Notes: generated from the letters alone by a model not told the origin. Positions 1 through 9,266 are shown, counted from the stretch's first letter. The stretch: 64,000 bases of DNA from Natrinema marinum (GCF_024296685.1 NZ_CP100763.1:186001-250000), one strand, 5' to 3'. Program-made: numbers and translations.

Positions 1-2
1 GG

Positions 3-542
3 AGCCTTCGCGCGGTCGACCTCGAGGACTACGAGCCCGACGAGCAGTGCTTTTGGTTGCGGCACCGGCCCGACACGGGCACGCCGCTCAAGAATCAGGG
101 GCCAGCCGAGCGGGCGATGGCGCTCGACGACTACTACTGCGATGTCCTCGACGAGTACATCCGTTTCCACCGCCACGATGTCGTGGACGAACACGGCCGC
201 GAGCCGCTCGTCACGAGCGACCAGGGCCGGCTGAGTTCCGGACAGATTCGCTCGGAGGTGTACCGGCTTACGCAGCCCTGTATGGTCGGGGAGTGTCCTC
301 ACGACCGCGATCCGGCGGACTGCGAAGCCACGGGATACGGTCACTACTACGACTGCCCGAGCAGTCTCTCGCCGCACACGATTCGGCGCGGGGCGATCAC
401 GTACCAGCTCCGCGAGGACATTCCCGAGAAGATCGTCAGCGATCGGTGCGACGTGTCCTCGGAAGTCCTCGATCGCCACTACGACCGCCGTACAGACCGT
501 GAGAAGATGGAACAGCGACGCGACTTTATCGAAGACCTATAA
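3..542 (+). CDS. tyrosine recombinase/integrase, C-terminal part (5' end outside window)
   Basis: The frame is open from the left edge, so this is the C-terminal ~180 residues of a longer protein. Recombinase features visible are the box II segment 'SPHTIRRG' (HxxR with the second catalytic Arg) and, 30 residues on, 'VLDRHYDRR' with the likely catalytic Tyr. The first catalytic Arg would lie upstream of the window. Before box II there is a Cys/His cluster (CMVGECPHD...DCPSS) that may bind zinc, a feature of many haloarchaeal integrases. The gene ends 114 bp before the 3' end of tRNA-Ala(GGC), as expected for an integrase at the edge of an element inserted in that tRNA. Family assignment is firm; the link to the tRNA is inference. 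Confidence 0.8.
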   Translation, partial: SLRAVDLEDYEPDEQCFWLRHRPDTGTPLKNQGPAERAMALDDYYCDVLDEYIRFHRHDVVDEHGREPLVTSDQGRLSSGQIRSEVYRLTQPCMVGECPHDRDPADCEATGYGHYYDCPSSLSPHTIRRGAITYQLREDIPEKIVSDRCDVSSEVLDRHYDRRTDREKMEQRRDFIEDL

Positions 543-656
543 CCGGAACATGACTCTCACACAAGCAGCTGTCAGCACTGTCGTATCGATAGTCATCAGA
601 ATACCCTTAGGGAACGGAATTCGGAAAGTAGAGGGCCTGAAGCGCCAAATTTCGAA
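543..656. other. short intergenic stretch between integrase and tRNA-Ala
   Basis: No gene is visible. If the left element used tRNA-Ala as its target, its attachment core would overlap the tRNA 3' end at the right edge of this stretch. The matching second copy must lie outside the window. Confidence 0.4.
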
Positions 657-728
657 TGGACTCGCCGGGATTTGAACCCGGGGCCTCTCCCATGCCAAGG
701 GAGTGATCTACCTCTGATCTACGAGCCC
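657..728 (-). tRNA. tRNA-Ala(GGC)
   Basis: A complete 72-nt cloverleaf reads on the minus strand. The acceptor stem GGGCTCG pairs with CGAGTCC and includes the G3:U70 wobble that identifies alanine tRNAs. The anticodon loop TTGGCAT gives anticodon GGC. The T arm contains the canonical GGTTCAAATCC. CCA is not encoded. A TATA-like TTTATC (minus strand, 761-766) lies about 35 bp upstream. The 3' end faces the partial integrase at 3-542. Confidence 0.97.
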
Positions 729-970
729 TCGTGTGCATCCCACAGTTTCCGTCGGGCATAGATAAACCCCTCGAATTTCTCGAGTCCCCGTTACGGTCCC
801 TCATTCCGGTCGCGGGCTGCCCATCTCTGTGCCCACGGTTCCGTCGCAAATCGTGTGGGTGGTGATCGCTGGACGACCGCGCCGCGCGATTTTGGTCGTC
901 GACATTGAGCGGCCGCGTGGCCGGTCGCGGGTTGGGAACGTTTTTGCGCGTCTATCGACCATCTCCGACG

Positions 971-1678
971 ATGGCTGGGGATCAGGAGCGGAGTCGAGAC
1001 CGAACGAAAAGCGGCGATGCATCCGTTCGTCGCGCCGACGTTCGCGATACCTACGACCGGATCGCGACCCATTTCGCGTCAACGCGGGAGTACGGCTGGC
1101 CCGAGGTTGAGTCGTTCGTTGCGACGCACGCGCCCGACCGCGCTGCCGGCGTCGGACTGGACCTGGGCTGTGGCAACTGTCGCCACGCCGAACTGCTCGC
1201 CGCTCGCCTCGAGTCCGTCGTCGGACTCGACGTCAGCCGCGGCTTGCTCCGAACGGGCCGCGAACGGGCCCTCGAGCGCGGGTTTGCCGTCGATTTGATA
1301 CAGGGCGACGCGGCAGCGCTGCCGTTGTCGGCCGACGCCGTCGATGTTGCGGTTTACGTCGCGACGCTGCACCACCTCCCGACGCAGGGAGCCCGTCGAG
1401 ACAGTTTGGACGAACTCGCGCGGGTGCTCTCGCCCGACGGCCGGGGGCTGGTCAGCGCCTGGTCGACTGCTCACGATCGGTTCGACGAGACCGACGGGTT
1501 CGATACGACGGTCGAGTGGACTCTCCCTGGCGGCGAGCCGGTCGGGCGGTTCTATCACATCTACGCACCCGACGAGTTCGAGGCCGACCTCGTCGCCAGT
1601 GACCTCGAGCTGCTGGAGTGGGAGCTCTCGAGCGGGAACTGTTACGCGACGGTGGCGGGGGCGGCGGCGAGCGAGTGA
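971..1678 (+). CDS. class I SAM-dependent methyltransferase, Trm9/ALKBH8-like
   Basis: The 235-residue protein has a Rossmann methyltransferase core: motif I 'LDLGCGNCRHAELLA' (about residues 60-75), an acidic residue after beta-2 in 'VVGLDVS', 'GDAAALPLS' before beta-4, and 'ATLHHLPT' followed by 'DELARVLSPDGRG'. The HHL signature plus the start of a tRNA-like substrate region ('RDTYDRIATHFASTR') resembles the Trm9/ALKBH8 tRNA wobble-uridine methyltransferase group; the exact substrate is inference. The frame extends upstream to 905, but the ATG at 971 gives the expected N-terminus (MAGDQERS). The gene sits alone on the small core segment between tRNA-Ala and tRNA-Gly. Confidence 0.85.
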   Translation: MAGDQERSRDRTKSGDASVRRADVRDTYDRIATHFASTREYGWPEVESFVATHAPDRAAGVGLDLGCGNCRHAELLAARLESVVGLDVSRGLLRTGRERALERGFAVDLIQGDAAALPLSADAVDVAVYVATLHHLPTQGARRDSLDELARVLSPDGRGLVSAWSTAHDRFDETDGFDTTVEWTLPGGEPVGRFYHIYAPDEFEADLVASDLELLEWELSSGNCYATVAGAAASE

Positions 1679-1781
1679 GTGGGATCGTTCGACGGCGAAA
1701 CGACGGCCGGTGGCAATTCGCTTGCGGGCGGTCAGGGTGAAAAGGAAGAGCCTTAAACGTGGAACGAAAACTCGGGAGTGC

Positions 1782-1852
1782 GCGCGGATGGTCTAGTGGC
1801 AGGACCTGAGCCTTCCAAGCTCATGGCCCGGGTTCAAATCCCGGTCCGCGCA
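1782..1852 (+). tRNA. tRNA-Gly(TCC), integration target
   Basis: A complete 71-nt cloverleaf. Acceptor GCGCGGA pairs with TCCGCGC, the anticodon stem TGAGC/GCTCA encloses loop CTTCCAA with anticodon TCC, and the T arm has GGTTCAAATCC. A TATA-like CCTTAAACG (about 1750-1758) lies 25-30 bp upstream. The sequence from the last base of the anticodon 5' stem to the discriminator base is repeated at 23641 and 26787, so this tRNA is the attachment site of the elements to its right. Integration keeps the gene whole because the element brings a copy of the 3' part. Confidence 0.97.
1811..1852 (+). repeat. att core copy 1 (left end of element A)
   Basis: A 42-bp core starting CCTTCCAAGC and ending CCGCGCA, covering the tRNA-Gly anticodon loop to the discriminator base. 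It is identical to 23641-23682 and 26787-26828. Similarity to copy 2 continues to the right into integrase-upstream sequence; similarity to copy 3 stops after the core. Confidence 0.92.
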
Positions 1853-2006
1853 TCACCGTTCTCCGCATCGTCAGCGTCCATTCGAGCGGAGACTATCTCA
1901 GTGCAGTAAGCCAGCGACCCACGAACAGGCTTCACGCGAAACTGGACGAAACGTGGTTCGTTGCTTCCGGGTTTCCTCACGTAGACAGTACGCGGTCCAT
2001 CGACCT

Positions 2007-3116
2007 ATGAGTGAAGAAACCGAGAACATCGTCCTCGTACCCGAACCGTCAGCGAAACACCTCAATCCTCGACAGCGCGTTTCCTACCGAGACCACCGGA
2101 GCAAGCTCGTCGACTGGATGCTCTCCGAGGGAAAAGATCCGAAGCGATCGATCGGCTACGCCCGTTCGACGACTCGTCAACGAGCGTACCGCCTCGACAC
2201 GCTTTACCGAAAAACGTGGAAGGCAGAGAACCGATACACGGAGAACATCACCTCCACGCATGCGGACGCCTGGATGGAAGAGTTAGCGGAGACAGATTAC
2301 TCTCAGAGCTACAAACACTGCTGTCAGAAAGCGGTGCAGACACTGTTCAAATGGAAACGACACGAGTTCGGTAACTCGATCGAATGGGAACCGAAACTAT
2401 CGTTCGCATCGCGATCGCTACACAACCCGCGCGATTTCCTCACGCGTAACGAGCGGGAGCGCGTTCGGGAGGCCGCGCTCGAATACAGAGGTATTCCCGA
2501 TTACGACGCCATCACGCCGGACGAGCGCGAGCACTGGTGGCGGTACCTCGCACAGCGATTGGGAAAGCCAAAGGAAGACGTGACGGTAGACGACTGGGAA
2601 GCCACGAACGGTTGGAAGATCCCGTCGCTACTGTGGACGACGCTGGACGTCGGACTGCGACCGATCGAAGTGCGGCGAGCGACGACGTCGTGGATAGACA
2701 CGACGAACAGCGTAGTGCGGATTCCGAAGGAAGACTCGGCGAAGAACACGGATCACTGGCGGTGTAGCTTGTCGGATCGAACGGTGATAGCGGTCGAACG
2801 GTGGCTCGAAGAACGGAACTGTCGGGAGAAATACGAGAACACCGAGCAACTCTGGCTCACCCGGTTCGAAAACCCGTATTCGACCGGATCACTGAACCGA
2901 ATATTTCGAGAGATCTGTGCGGAAGCCGGAATCGCAGTGGAGGACCGCGACTTGACGTGGTACTCGATGCGTCACAGCGTCGGGACGTACATGGCGAACG
3001 AATTGACGGTGAAAGCGGCCGCAGCACAGTTACGCCATCGATCGATCAGATCCACGTTGCGGTACGATCGAGCGCCGATCGAGGAGCGAAAGGCGGCACT
3101 CGAGCAGATGGAGTGA
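2007..3116 (+). CDS. tyrosine recombinase/integrase of element A
   Basis: The 369-residue protein matches phage-type integrases in length and layout: an N-terminal SAM-like/core-binding region (about residues 20-130) and a catalytic domain. Catalytic residues visible are Arg I in 'GLRPIEVRR' (residue ~218), box II 'WYSMRHSVGTYM', the 'LRHRS' motif where most relatives have LGHxS, and the Tyr in 'TLRYDRAP'. The ATG at 2007 (MSEETEN) is preferred over an in-frame upstream start at 1953. The gene begins 154 bp after tRNA-Gly and points away from it. A broken paralogue follows the next att copy at 23837-24434. It should carry out integration and, with a directionality factor, excision. Confidence 0.93.
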   Translation: MSEETENIVLVPEPSAKHLNPRQRVSYRDHRSKLVDWMLSEGKDPKRSIGYARSTTRQRAYRLDTLYRKTWKAENRYTENITSTHADAWMEELAETDYSQSYKHCCQKAVQTLFKWKRHEFGNSIEWEPKLSFASRSLHNPRDFLTRNERERVREAALEYRGIPDYDAITPDEREHWWRYLAQRLGKPKEDVTVDDWEATNGWKIPSLLWTTLDVGLRPIEVRRATTSWIDTTNSVVRIPKEDSAKNTDHWRCSLSDRTVIAVERWLEERNCREKYENTEQLWLTRFENPYSTGSLNRIFREICAEAGIAVEDRDLTWYSMRHSVGTYMANELTVKAAAAQLRHRSIRSTLRYDRAPIEERKAALEQME

Positions 3117-3595
3117 TTACCCCTTCTGCTGCCGTTGTTCTACTGCGACGACCACGTGTTTGTACACCGCCCACTGAACGCCCTCGACGATCACAGTCGT
3201 GCTTGGCTAACGCAGAGACTACCGGACCCGATTACATGAAAAATCTCTGCGATACGATCACCGAACATGATGGGGTGCCATCGTGTGACGGGCGACTCCT
3301 CGGCGTTTGAGTGATGGCTGCTCCCCATCACGCTCATCTCGATCGAGAAGATTTTCTCCGATTTGAGTCTCGTCTTGGAAGTGTACGCCCGGAATATCTC
3401 GGTCCCATCACGACTCCGATCGCCGCGGACAGCTCGGCCATTTCGAACGGGAGACAGTGGTGGATGCTGAACCCGTAGAGACCCCTTCGATGTGGGACTC
3501 CGAGAGCGAGTACCGTCGTTGAACGAACTGCGCCACCGCGTCATCGACCGTAACACGTGGGGAGCGGTTATGTTATGTTGTGACGTACTGTATGT
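3117..3595. other. 479-bp stretch downstream of integrase, no convincing gene
   Basis: The first ~100 bp resembles the sequence after the decayed integrase of element B (after 24434). A 54-codon ORF at 3314-3478 (+) starts MAAPHHAHLDRED; it has no recognisable family and may be a remnant. An AT-rich run (GGTTATGTTATGTTGTGACG, about 3567-3586) just before the next gene is a likely promoter region. Confidence 0.4.
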
Positions 3596-4039
3596 ATGTC
3601 GACTAAGAGAGCATCTCCTCTGGCTGATCTGAGAGAAATCTTCTGGCGCCGTCACTCCAATCCGAAAAGCGGGTGGAGCCGGACCCTGTTGTTGCCCGCC
3701 ATTCTCACCGGAATCTATCATCGGAACTGGCGGCTCGTAATCGGCGCTGTCGTGTTCGCGGTCCTCAATCCGCTCCTGTTCGCTCCGCCGGAGAACGACG
3801 ACGCGTGGATGACTCGGGTCGTGCTGACGGAGCAGTGGTGGACCGACGAGATGAATCGCGGGGTCCTCAGTGCGTCGTATCCGAACGTGCTCAACCTACT
3901 CAACGTTCCCTTGTCGGCCTACGCTCTCGTCGCTGCGTACCGCCGACAACCGTACCGAGCAATTGTCGCCGGCGTGCTTTCGATGGGACTCAAGTTCTTG
4001 TTTGTCGGTGCCCTCGTCCGGCGGTACGATGCTCGTTAG
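3596..4039 (+). CDS. small membrane protein, DUF6653-like
   Basis: The 147-residue protein starts with an amphipathic N-terminus bearing 'FWRRHSNPKSGWSR', followed by hydrophobic segments at about residues 42-62 and 100-145. The WxRHxNPxSGWxR pattern recalls a haloarchaeal membrane family I associate with DUF6653; that name is from memory. The function is unknown. The gene stands alone with its own upstream AT-rich region. Confidence 0.6.
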   Translation: MSTKRASPLADLREIFWRRHSNPKSGWSRTLLLPAILTGIYHRNWRLVIGAVVFAVLNPLLFAPPENDDAWMTRVVLTEQWWTDEMNRGVLSASYPNVLNLLNVPLSAYALVAAYRRQPYRAIVAGVLSMGLKFLFVGALVRRYDAR

Positions 4040-4211
4040 CTCACGCTTTGCCCTGTGAATCGCGTCGTTTTCGTTTTCCAACAAAATACTTTCTTTGCTC
4101 GTACGGTGGTCTCGATTCGACGAACTGCGAGTTGCTGACGATTCTCCTCGATGGGCCGCCATATCGTGACGGAATTCAGGACCGAGTCGGCGTTTCGCGC
4201 GCCGGCACTGT

Positions 4212-4293
4212 CTAGTTTAGTACCTCCGCTGACGGTTGGTTGTTGAGTGGCTGGTGGGGTCGCTGTGTGTTATGAGCGGGCAGATTGTTCAAA
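4212..4293 (-). pseudogene. 3' remnant of a transposase gene
   Basis: The minus-strand reading ends with 'RPHQPLNNQPSAEVLN' and a stop. RPHxxLNNxxPAEVLN is the typical C-terminus of DDE transposases of the IS6/IS3 type. Only about 25 codons look transposase-like; upstream codons do not resemble a catalytic domain. I read it as the end of a deleted insertion sequence within element A. Confidence 0.45.
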
Positions 4294-4457
4294 CGTTTCT
4301 CTGCCGGTCTCTCGACTGTCGGCTTATGTAATTTCGTATCAAACGTCCTCCGACAGATTAATAACAACTGTCTGTCACAGAAGCTTGTATACGAATCTTC
4401 CATACGGTGTATAGAATATGAAGGCGTCCGGATCTCATCGATTCTGATTAAATTTCT

Positions 4458-4664
4458 ATGGCTTCTTCACCACACCGGTTTGCTTTGCTTGTTGCTATCT
4501 TTGGTGTCGTCTCCGGCTTACTCGTATACACGACGGGTGGGACTGTTTGTACTGCTCATTGGACAGAATGTGTGGCGGCAGACAAATATCCTCTCCGTAC
4601 GTTCTTTCTTCCGATAGTCGTCGTCATAGGGTATGTCCTCTTTCGTATCTCCGAAGCGCTCTGA
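4458..4664 (+). CDS. 68-residue two-TM protein
   Basis: A short ORF with two hydrophobic segments (about residues 7-27 and 48-64) and between them a Cys pair in 'CTAHWTEC'. Base composition is AT-richer than the neighbours. There is no family I can name. A longer overlapping frame (4285-4617) has no protein-like character, so this one is preferred. Confidence 0.45.
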   Translation: MASSPHRFALLVAIFGVVSGLLVYTTGGTVCTAHWTECVAADKYPLRTFFLPIVVVIGYVLFRISEAL

Positions 4665-4812
4665 TCTGTACTCCCGACAACCGAGCACATCTCTCACTCT
4701 TCCCTGACAACTTGACTTCCCTTTTCAAGGACGGTGCATTGGAGTCCAGATATCGGCTCACGGTGGCATCCACCCTGGCGCGAAACAGTAGATATCTTCA
4801 GATGGTTTTATT

Positions 4813-5262
4813 TCAACTGCCAGCACCGGGCGGGCGACGACGACTGCCGAAATCGGCAAGCCAACCGCCAACTCGTGCACCAGCAGTGCCGATGAGCGCG
4901 GCTAATCCGAACGCGAACACGGTAACTACAGCCGCGAAACCAATCAGGAATATAAGTCCAATAGCGATGAACCACAAAGGACCATCCAGACCGCCCGAAG
5001 CGGCGAGGAGGTCAACGATCAACCAGACCGCCGGCAGTCCGCCGATGATCCCAACGCGGACGCCGACATCGCTACTCGTCCCAGTCTTACGCTTGGCTAG
5101 AAACCCGGCGAGGATCCCACCGAAGAACACTGCACCGAGCGATATTTTGGATCCCGTCTGCCAGTAACTGGTGGCCGTGAACGGGAGCGAAGCGAGACCG
5201 CCAAGGAGTGCATACTGCCATGCTTCGTCCAATCTTTCCGAAAGCGAATTAACTTGTGTCAT
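4813..5262 (-). CDS. four-TM membrane protein, DUF5518-like
   Basis: The 149-residue protein starts at the ATG at 5262 (MTQVNSLSERL). The frame is open further upstream (ATG at 5301 and a start at 5388), but those extensions are basic and unlike a membrane protein N-terminus. Four hydrophobic stretches are visible, with a Gly-rich pattern 'FFGGILAGFLAKRKTG' that recalls haloarchaeal DUF5518 proteins. C-terminal residues are Arg/Pro-rich and cytoplasmic in style. The function is unknown. Confidence 0.6.
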   Translation of the reverse strand: MTQVNSLSERLDEAWQYALLGGLASLPFTATSYWQTGSKISLGAVFFGGILAGFLAKRKTGTSSDVGVRVGIIGGLPAVWLIVDLLAASGGLDGPLWFIAIGLIFLIGFAAVVTVFAFGLAALIGTAGARVGGWLADFGSRRRPPGAGS

Positions 5263-5344
5263 GATTGTAAGTGCTTTTGCTTGACGTTTAGTGTTTTGCA
5301 TTTCGAGACAGAGACAGCGTCGGCGAGTCGGTCCAAGATCACGG

Positions 5345-6484
5345 TTACGGATGATATCGCTCACGATGGATTTCTTCGCGTTTGTCACCGTCCGTCAGCG
5401 TTACGACGACTTCATCGCCCTCTGGTTCGATGCCGACGGTGAGGTGCGTCACATTTTCTGCGGGTTCGACCGATGTTTCGTCACCTCGGACTGTCGAGGC
5501 GACAGTGATTCGATCGCCTGTCTGCCGGCCTGTGAACTCGATCCGAGCAACCGCGTCGAATACTGCGTTGTCGGGTTGACCATCGAACACAACCCCATCC
5601 ACGACCCGGTCAGATGGCGGATACTGCTCCCGGTGGACAAGACGAGTTTCGCCGTCGATCGTCGCTGTTACGACCACTTCGTCACCGTCGGGATCAAGCG
5701 AGATGTCGAAGTAATCGATCACGTCTGGCGTGCTCGACGACCTAGAGGAGTAAGCAGTCTCCGCCTTGACGGTGACGCTATCGGCTACCGGCGAGTCGAC
5801 GAAGTGAACGCGAGCTCGGTCTGCCTCAATGTCAAACGTGACTTCCTCGACGACACGTGTAGCGAACGACGACGGCTCAGTGGACTCATCAGTTGATTCC
5901 TTGGATTCATCGCTCGCTCTGATCGCCCGTGCGAGGATTGTCCACTCGCCATCAACCGTAACAGTCACAGCGCTGTATTCGGTAGTTACACCGTTCTCGT
6001 CCGTCACCGTCACGTCAACGACCGCCGTCCGCTCGCCGTCGATCGCATCGGCAACTGCGTCGCGTTCGACGCTCATCGCCTGCAAGACTGGGGCCGAAAG
6101 GATAGTCTCGATCGTGATGTCCCGGTCGACGGTCTCAGTCTCAATCTCGGAAACCGAGTCGTCTTCCAGTAGCCATTCCTCGGCGTTCTCGTCCTCGAGG
6201 TTGTTCGGATGGAAGGGATGGACGGGATGGAAGTGCGTACCGACTTCGGCCGGGTCATCCGCTTCCACGCTGGCCTTGATGTACTGTCGGAGCGTCTCCT
6301 CGGGCGTCTCGTGCACGTCGTCAGATGAAGTTTGTTCCTCACTGTCGGGACCAGATTCGTTGCTCGGCTCATCTGCGTCCTGATCGTTGTTTTTCGCAGC
6401 GTCGCTGAGACAGCCGCCAAGGGAGGCACTGGCCGCGATCGCTAATCCACTGAAGCACCGTCGTCTCGTCATGCGAGGAGTCAT
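5345..6484 (-). CDS. Tat-exported lipoprotein with internal repeat
   Basis: The 379-residue protein begins with a twin-arginine signal and lipobox ('TRRRCFSG'...'ASLGGC'), then a Ser/Asp/Glu-rich linker (~residues 30-60) typical of haloarchaeal surface lipoproteins. A first domain (about 60-190) starts 'ETLRQYIKASVEADDPAEV', like NTF2/DUF-type lipoprotein domains. The C-terminal part holds two related ~70-residue units, each ending in a similar strand ('EVVVTATIDG..REQYPP' and 'EVVVTLTDGD..RERYHP'), so it arose by duplication. An alternative start is the ATG at 6472. No enzymatic motif is seen; the protein probably faces the cell exterior. Confidence 0.7.
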   Translation of the reverse strand: MTPRMTRRRCFSGLAIAASASLGGCLSDAAKNNDQDADEPSNESGPDSEEQTSSDDVHETPEETLRQYIKASVEADDPAEVGTHFHPVHPFHPNNLEDENAEEWLLEDDSVSEIETETVDRDITIETILSAPVLQAMSVERDAVADAIDGERTAVVDVTVTDENGVTTEYSAVTVTVDGEWTILARAIRASDESKESTDESTEPSSFATRVVEEVTFDIEADRARVHFVDSPVADSVTVKAETAYSSRSSSTPDVIDYFDISLDPDGDEVVVTATIDGETRLVHREQYPPSDRVVDGVVFDGQPDNAVFDAVARIEFTGRQTGDRITVASTVRGDETSVEPAENVTHLTVGIEPEGDEVVVTLTDGDKREEIHRERYHP

Positions 6485-6513
6485 TCCGTTTCGGGATTAG
6501 GACCGTTCATTGA

Positions 6514-7002
6514 TCAATCGAAGAGCACAGTCTCTGTGCCAGAAACACTGTTGAAGAACCGGTACTCGTGGTTCATCGACATGGTACGGACACGGAAGTT
6601 CTGGATCTGCTTGAATCCGTTCTTAATCCCCCACCGATGCTTATACTTCCTGATCACCCGCGCCGCCATGTGTGTCTTCTCTATCCCGGATATTTTGTCA
6701 CTGTCCTCCCCTGCATCGTCGGGAAATTCGAGATCAGGGTAATTCGTCTCAAACAACAGATACAGTTCCTTGTCTTCCTCACTTCCCGGCAGTTCTTGTT
6801 CGTCTTCCTCTTCACGAACTTCTTCAATCACGTCACCGAACATCTGCCCAACGTTTTCCGTATCCGCATCAGTCGCTTCTGCGAAATCACGGAGTAACTC
6901 CTGACGAAGCACATCCGCTTCGTCGCACTCACCATCCTCTATCGCGTCATTCGTCCGCTCAGTTGATGTTTGGATCGCCGTGTAAGATACAGAGCGCAGA
7001 TC
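6514..7002 (-). pseudogene. transposase remnant (C-terminal DDE region, truncated)
   Basis: The frame is open from a stop at 7003-7005 down to 6514. The segment 'RVIRKYKHRWGIKNGFKQI' followed by 'FRVRTMSMNHEYRFFN' is the Y-(2)-R/K-W-x-I-E-N/x-x-F-K...R-T...R-F-F signature of haloarchaeal ISH-type DDE transposases near the catalytic Glu. Here the usual IEN is 'IKN', and the sequence after RFFN ends abruptly (SVSGTETVLFD). The N-terminal catalytic Asp regions are missing. It is a decayed insertion sequence. Confidence 0.6.
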
Positions 7003-7142
7003 TCACACGGAAGATTCGCCCAAAACGGTCTGTTCGGATCGCGCACTGTAGTTCCCTGTCTTATTTATTAACGAAAATTAATGCCGGTCAAGCGAATCCA
7101 ATGGTTATGAAATAAATGGCTGCCGGGCAAATGTGTGGATAG

Positions 7143-7871
7143 ATGGGAAAGAGCAGTGGGACGGGAGTTATTAAAACGGTTCCCAGAGTGCTCAGAGAGT
7201 CCCGTGATTTCGCTTCTGGGTGCGTTCTGAACCTTGGACTTATTACCGGTGTGGTTGTGTTTGAGTGGAGTCTCGTTGAAATTGCTATTATATATCTCCT
7301 TGAGATAGCGATTATCAATCTCCTATTCTTTTCTGTCGCGTTGTTCACGCCACAGCCAGTGGATGAGCCTGATGGGGACTCTTGGAATAATAACCCCACT
7401 CCACTTCAGCCGATTGCGCTAATACCGCCGGTATACTGGCGGAATATCAAATTCATTCTGGGCAGAGCTATTCCCGCTGGTATCCTTATTGGGGCAGTTA
7501 TGATACCTGTATTTTCCAGTTACGGTCTAGATTCGGGACTTCCCTTCTCAGTTGGACTGGCGATTGCTAGCATTGTTTTCTTTCAGTTGGCGCGCGTCTG
7601 GCGCTACTTCATCGTCAACCGGTCATATCAACACAGGTCACCGGCGGACGCGCTTAAGTTTGCGTTTGTTCCAGTTGTTGAATTGTATCTAATGTTGTTC
7701 TATGTGGCCGCTCCCATCACCATCGTGCTTGCGGGTATCGTATTCGCAATAGATACCAATCTAAATTCACGGGCCTGGTTGTTACTCTATTTACTTCCAA
7801 TGGGGGCGATCAGGGCGTGGATAGGCAGCTTAGATCCTCAGACAGACGATCTTGAGATTAGTATCAACTGA
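7143..7871 (+). CDS. multi-spanning membrane protein, DUF6498-like
   Basis: The 242-residue protein has about six hydrophobic segments. The start region 'FEWSLVEIAIIYLLEIAII' resembles the W-x-x-x-E...Y-W/L-E pattern of DUF6498 proteins. The coding sequence is AT-rich compared with the core chromosome, pointing to transfer. It is monocistronic, with a TTATTT-type AT-rich leader about 7060-7110. The function is unknown. Confidence 0.6.
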   Translation: MGKSSGTGVIKTVPRVLRESRDFASGCVLNLGLITGVVVFEWSLVEIAIIYLLEIAIINLLFFSVALFTPQPVDEPDGDSWNNNPTPLQPIALIPPVYWRNIKFILGRAIPAGILIGAVMIPVFSSYGLDSGLPFSVGLAIASIVFFQLARVWRYFIVNRSYQHRSPADALKFAFVPVVELYLMLFYVAAPITIVLAGIVFAIDTNLNSRAWLLLYLLPMGAIRAWIGSLDPQTDDLEISIN

Positions 7872-8515
7872 GGCAGACGTAATTGCGTTTCTACTTTTTA
7901 ACTCAGAAACTCAGCGATGGACCGAACATACCCACTGATACACGGTTATCGATATGCCCAATGGGGCGTCTGAAAGCTCCATGATACCGGCTCTATCGGA
8001 TGGCGTACAAGGAACGCTGTGAAGTACTTCGTCTGTACTGAGCGATTCGTGGGCTCTCTGTACCGAACGATCAAGAGAGTACCCGAACATCCGTTCACGT
8101 TAAGAACCATTATGAACTACTGAAATGAGCGGAAGCTAGTGAACTCGTCCAGAAACACCGAGGAAACACAGATAATCGTCGATAGATGCCGCCCAAATCA
8201 GAACTAGTTGTCGAAGTGAGGGGTTGACTACCGCGACTGCTCTCGCGGTGGGAGAAGAAAGTGAGAAGGCGAGAAAAGGAGTGGAGGGGGTCAATGGTGC
8301 GAGCACGTGAGATGCTATGATGAAGGCTACGTGAGCAGTCGAAACGGGGTGCTGCCGACGAGTATTTCTACAAGGGCGTCCCCGAGAGTCCACCGATTAG
8401 CACTCTTTCGGGGCGGTTGGATGTGGATAGCTGAGCACAGCCGCTGATGCCGTTCGATTGTGGACTGCAGTCAAAACCGACGGTTCGGAGACATCGAGTA
8501 TGAGCCGTATTCACA
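7872..8515. other. 644-bp stretch without a credible gene
   Basis: Frames on both strands are broken or have shadow-like composition. A minus-strand 85-codon frame at 8136-8393 has a Ser/Thr-rich composition not typical of haloarchaeal proteins, and I do not accept it. The stretch may be eroded insertion-sequence DNA, given the transposase remnants nearby. Confidence 0.35.
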
Positions 8516-8986
8516 TTATTCGAAGTCCGAGAGGCTCTTGCCGACGTGGAAGCCGATGTTTTCGGAACCGAGTTCGATGGCGAGCATCTGCTCGTCAGAA
8601 TCGTCGATCGTGACTGTCTCGCTTGCTCGCGATTTCCCGTTGGCCTCAACGTCGGCCAGTTCGACAGTCACCTCGTATGCACCCGTCTTGCCCCATACGT
8701 CGTCATATACTGCAACCGACCGTTCGTCGTTGTTTTCGGAGTCCGAGGGAGCGAGGTCGTACTCTTGATCGAGAGCGGTGTCGCCAGCAGGATCCACGAT
8801 GACGATGGAGCCAGTGACTGGCTGGCTGGTTTCGTTGAACACGTTGACCTGTTTGAGCAATTGATCTCCGATGAAATCCGCCACAGCCGTACAGCCCGCT
8901 GTCAGCGCTAATCCCGTCGTTCCGCTTGTCACGAGCAACTTTCGTCTGGTAGTCAGACCGCCTTTATCGGGTTTCTGAGATGTCAT
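8516..8986 (-). CDS. Tat lipoprotein, paralogue of the one at 20054-20575
   Basis: The 156-residue protein has a Tat motif and lipobox ('TTRRKLLVTSG'...'LALTAGC') followed by a beta-rich domain of about 120 residues. The segments 'LLKQVNVFNETSQPVTGSI' and 'KSLSDFE' match 'LKDVNVVNAADQSVAGTI' and 'KKLSDLE' of the lipoprotein at 20054-20575, so the two share a fold and origin. ATG at 8986 is preferred to a GTG at 8992. The function is unknown; it is presumably anchored at the outer face of the membrane. Confidence 0.7.
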   Translation of the reverse strand: MTSQKPDKGGLTTRRKLLVTSGTTGLALTAGCTAVADFIGDQLLKQVNVFNETSQPVTGSIVIVDPAGDTALDQEYDLAPSDSENNDERSVAVYDDVWGKTGAYEVTVELADVEANGKSRASETVTIDDSDEQMLAIELGSENIGFHVGKSLSDFE

Positions 8987-9266
8987 AGGCACTCGTCAAA
9001 ACAGTAGACTGGATCGGCGGTAAACAGGAACGTCGGTTCTCTCGGTGAGAAACACTTGAGACAGGGAATTGATGTCCGGCCATCCACACCCACCAATGTC
9101 GTCACACTACCCTCCTGATCCGTTGTTCCGAGTAGTTTCATCCGTCTTCCCTGGCAGTACTCTCGTATATCCCTCACCAAAGTAATTCAATGAGGCCATC
9201 CACAGGTGTTTCTGGGGCTGAGATCTTGCGGCGGGACCTATTTGATTACCGGCCCATCGATTAGAC

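Noticed and set aside
905-970. Upstream start for the methyltransferase
   Set aside because: The 22 extra residues are basic and not methyltransferase-like; ATG 971 is better.
4285-4617. 110-codon plus-strand ORF
   Set aside because: Overlaps the better-supported 68-residue membrane ORF and lacks domain features.
8136-8393. 85-codon minus-strand ORF
   Set aside because: Ser/Thr/His-rich and no codon bias of a real haloarchaeal gene; may be eroded transposon DNA.
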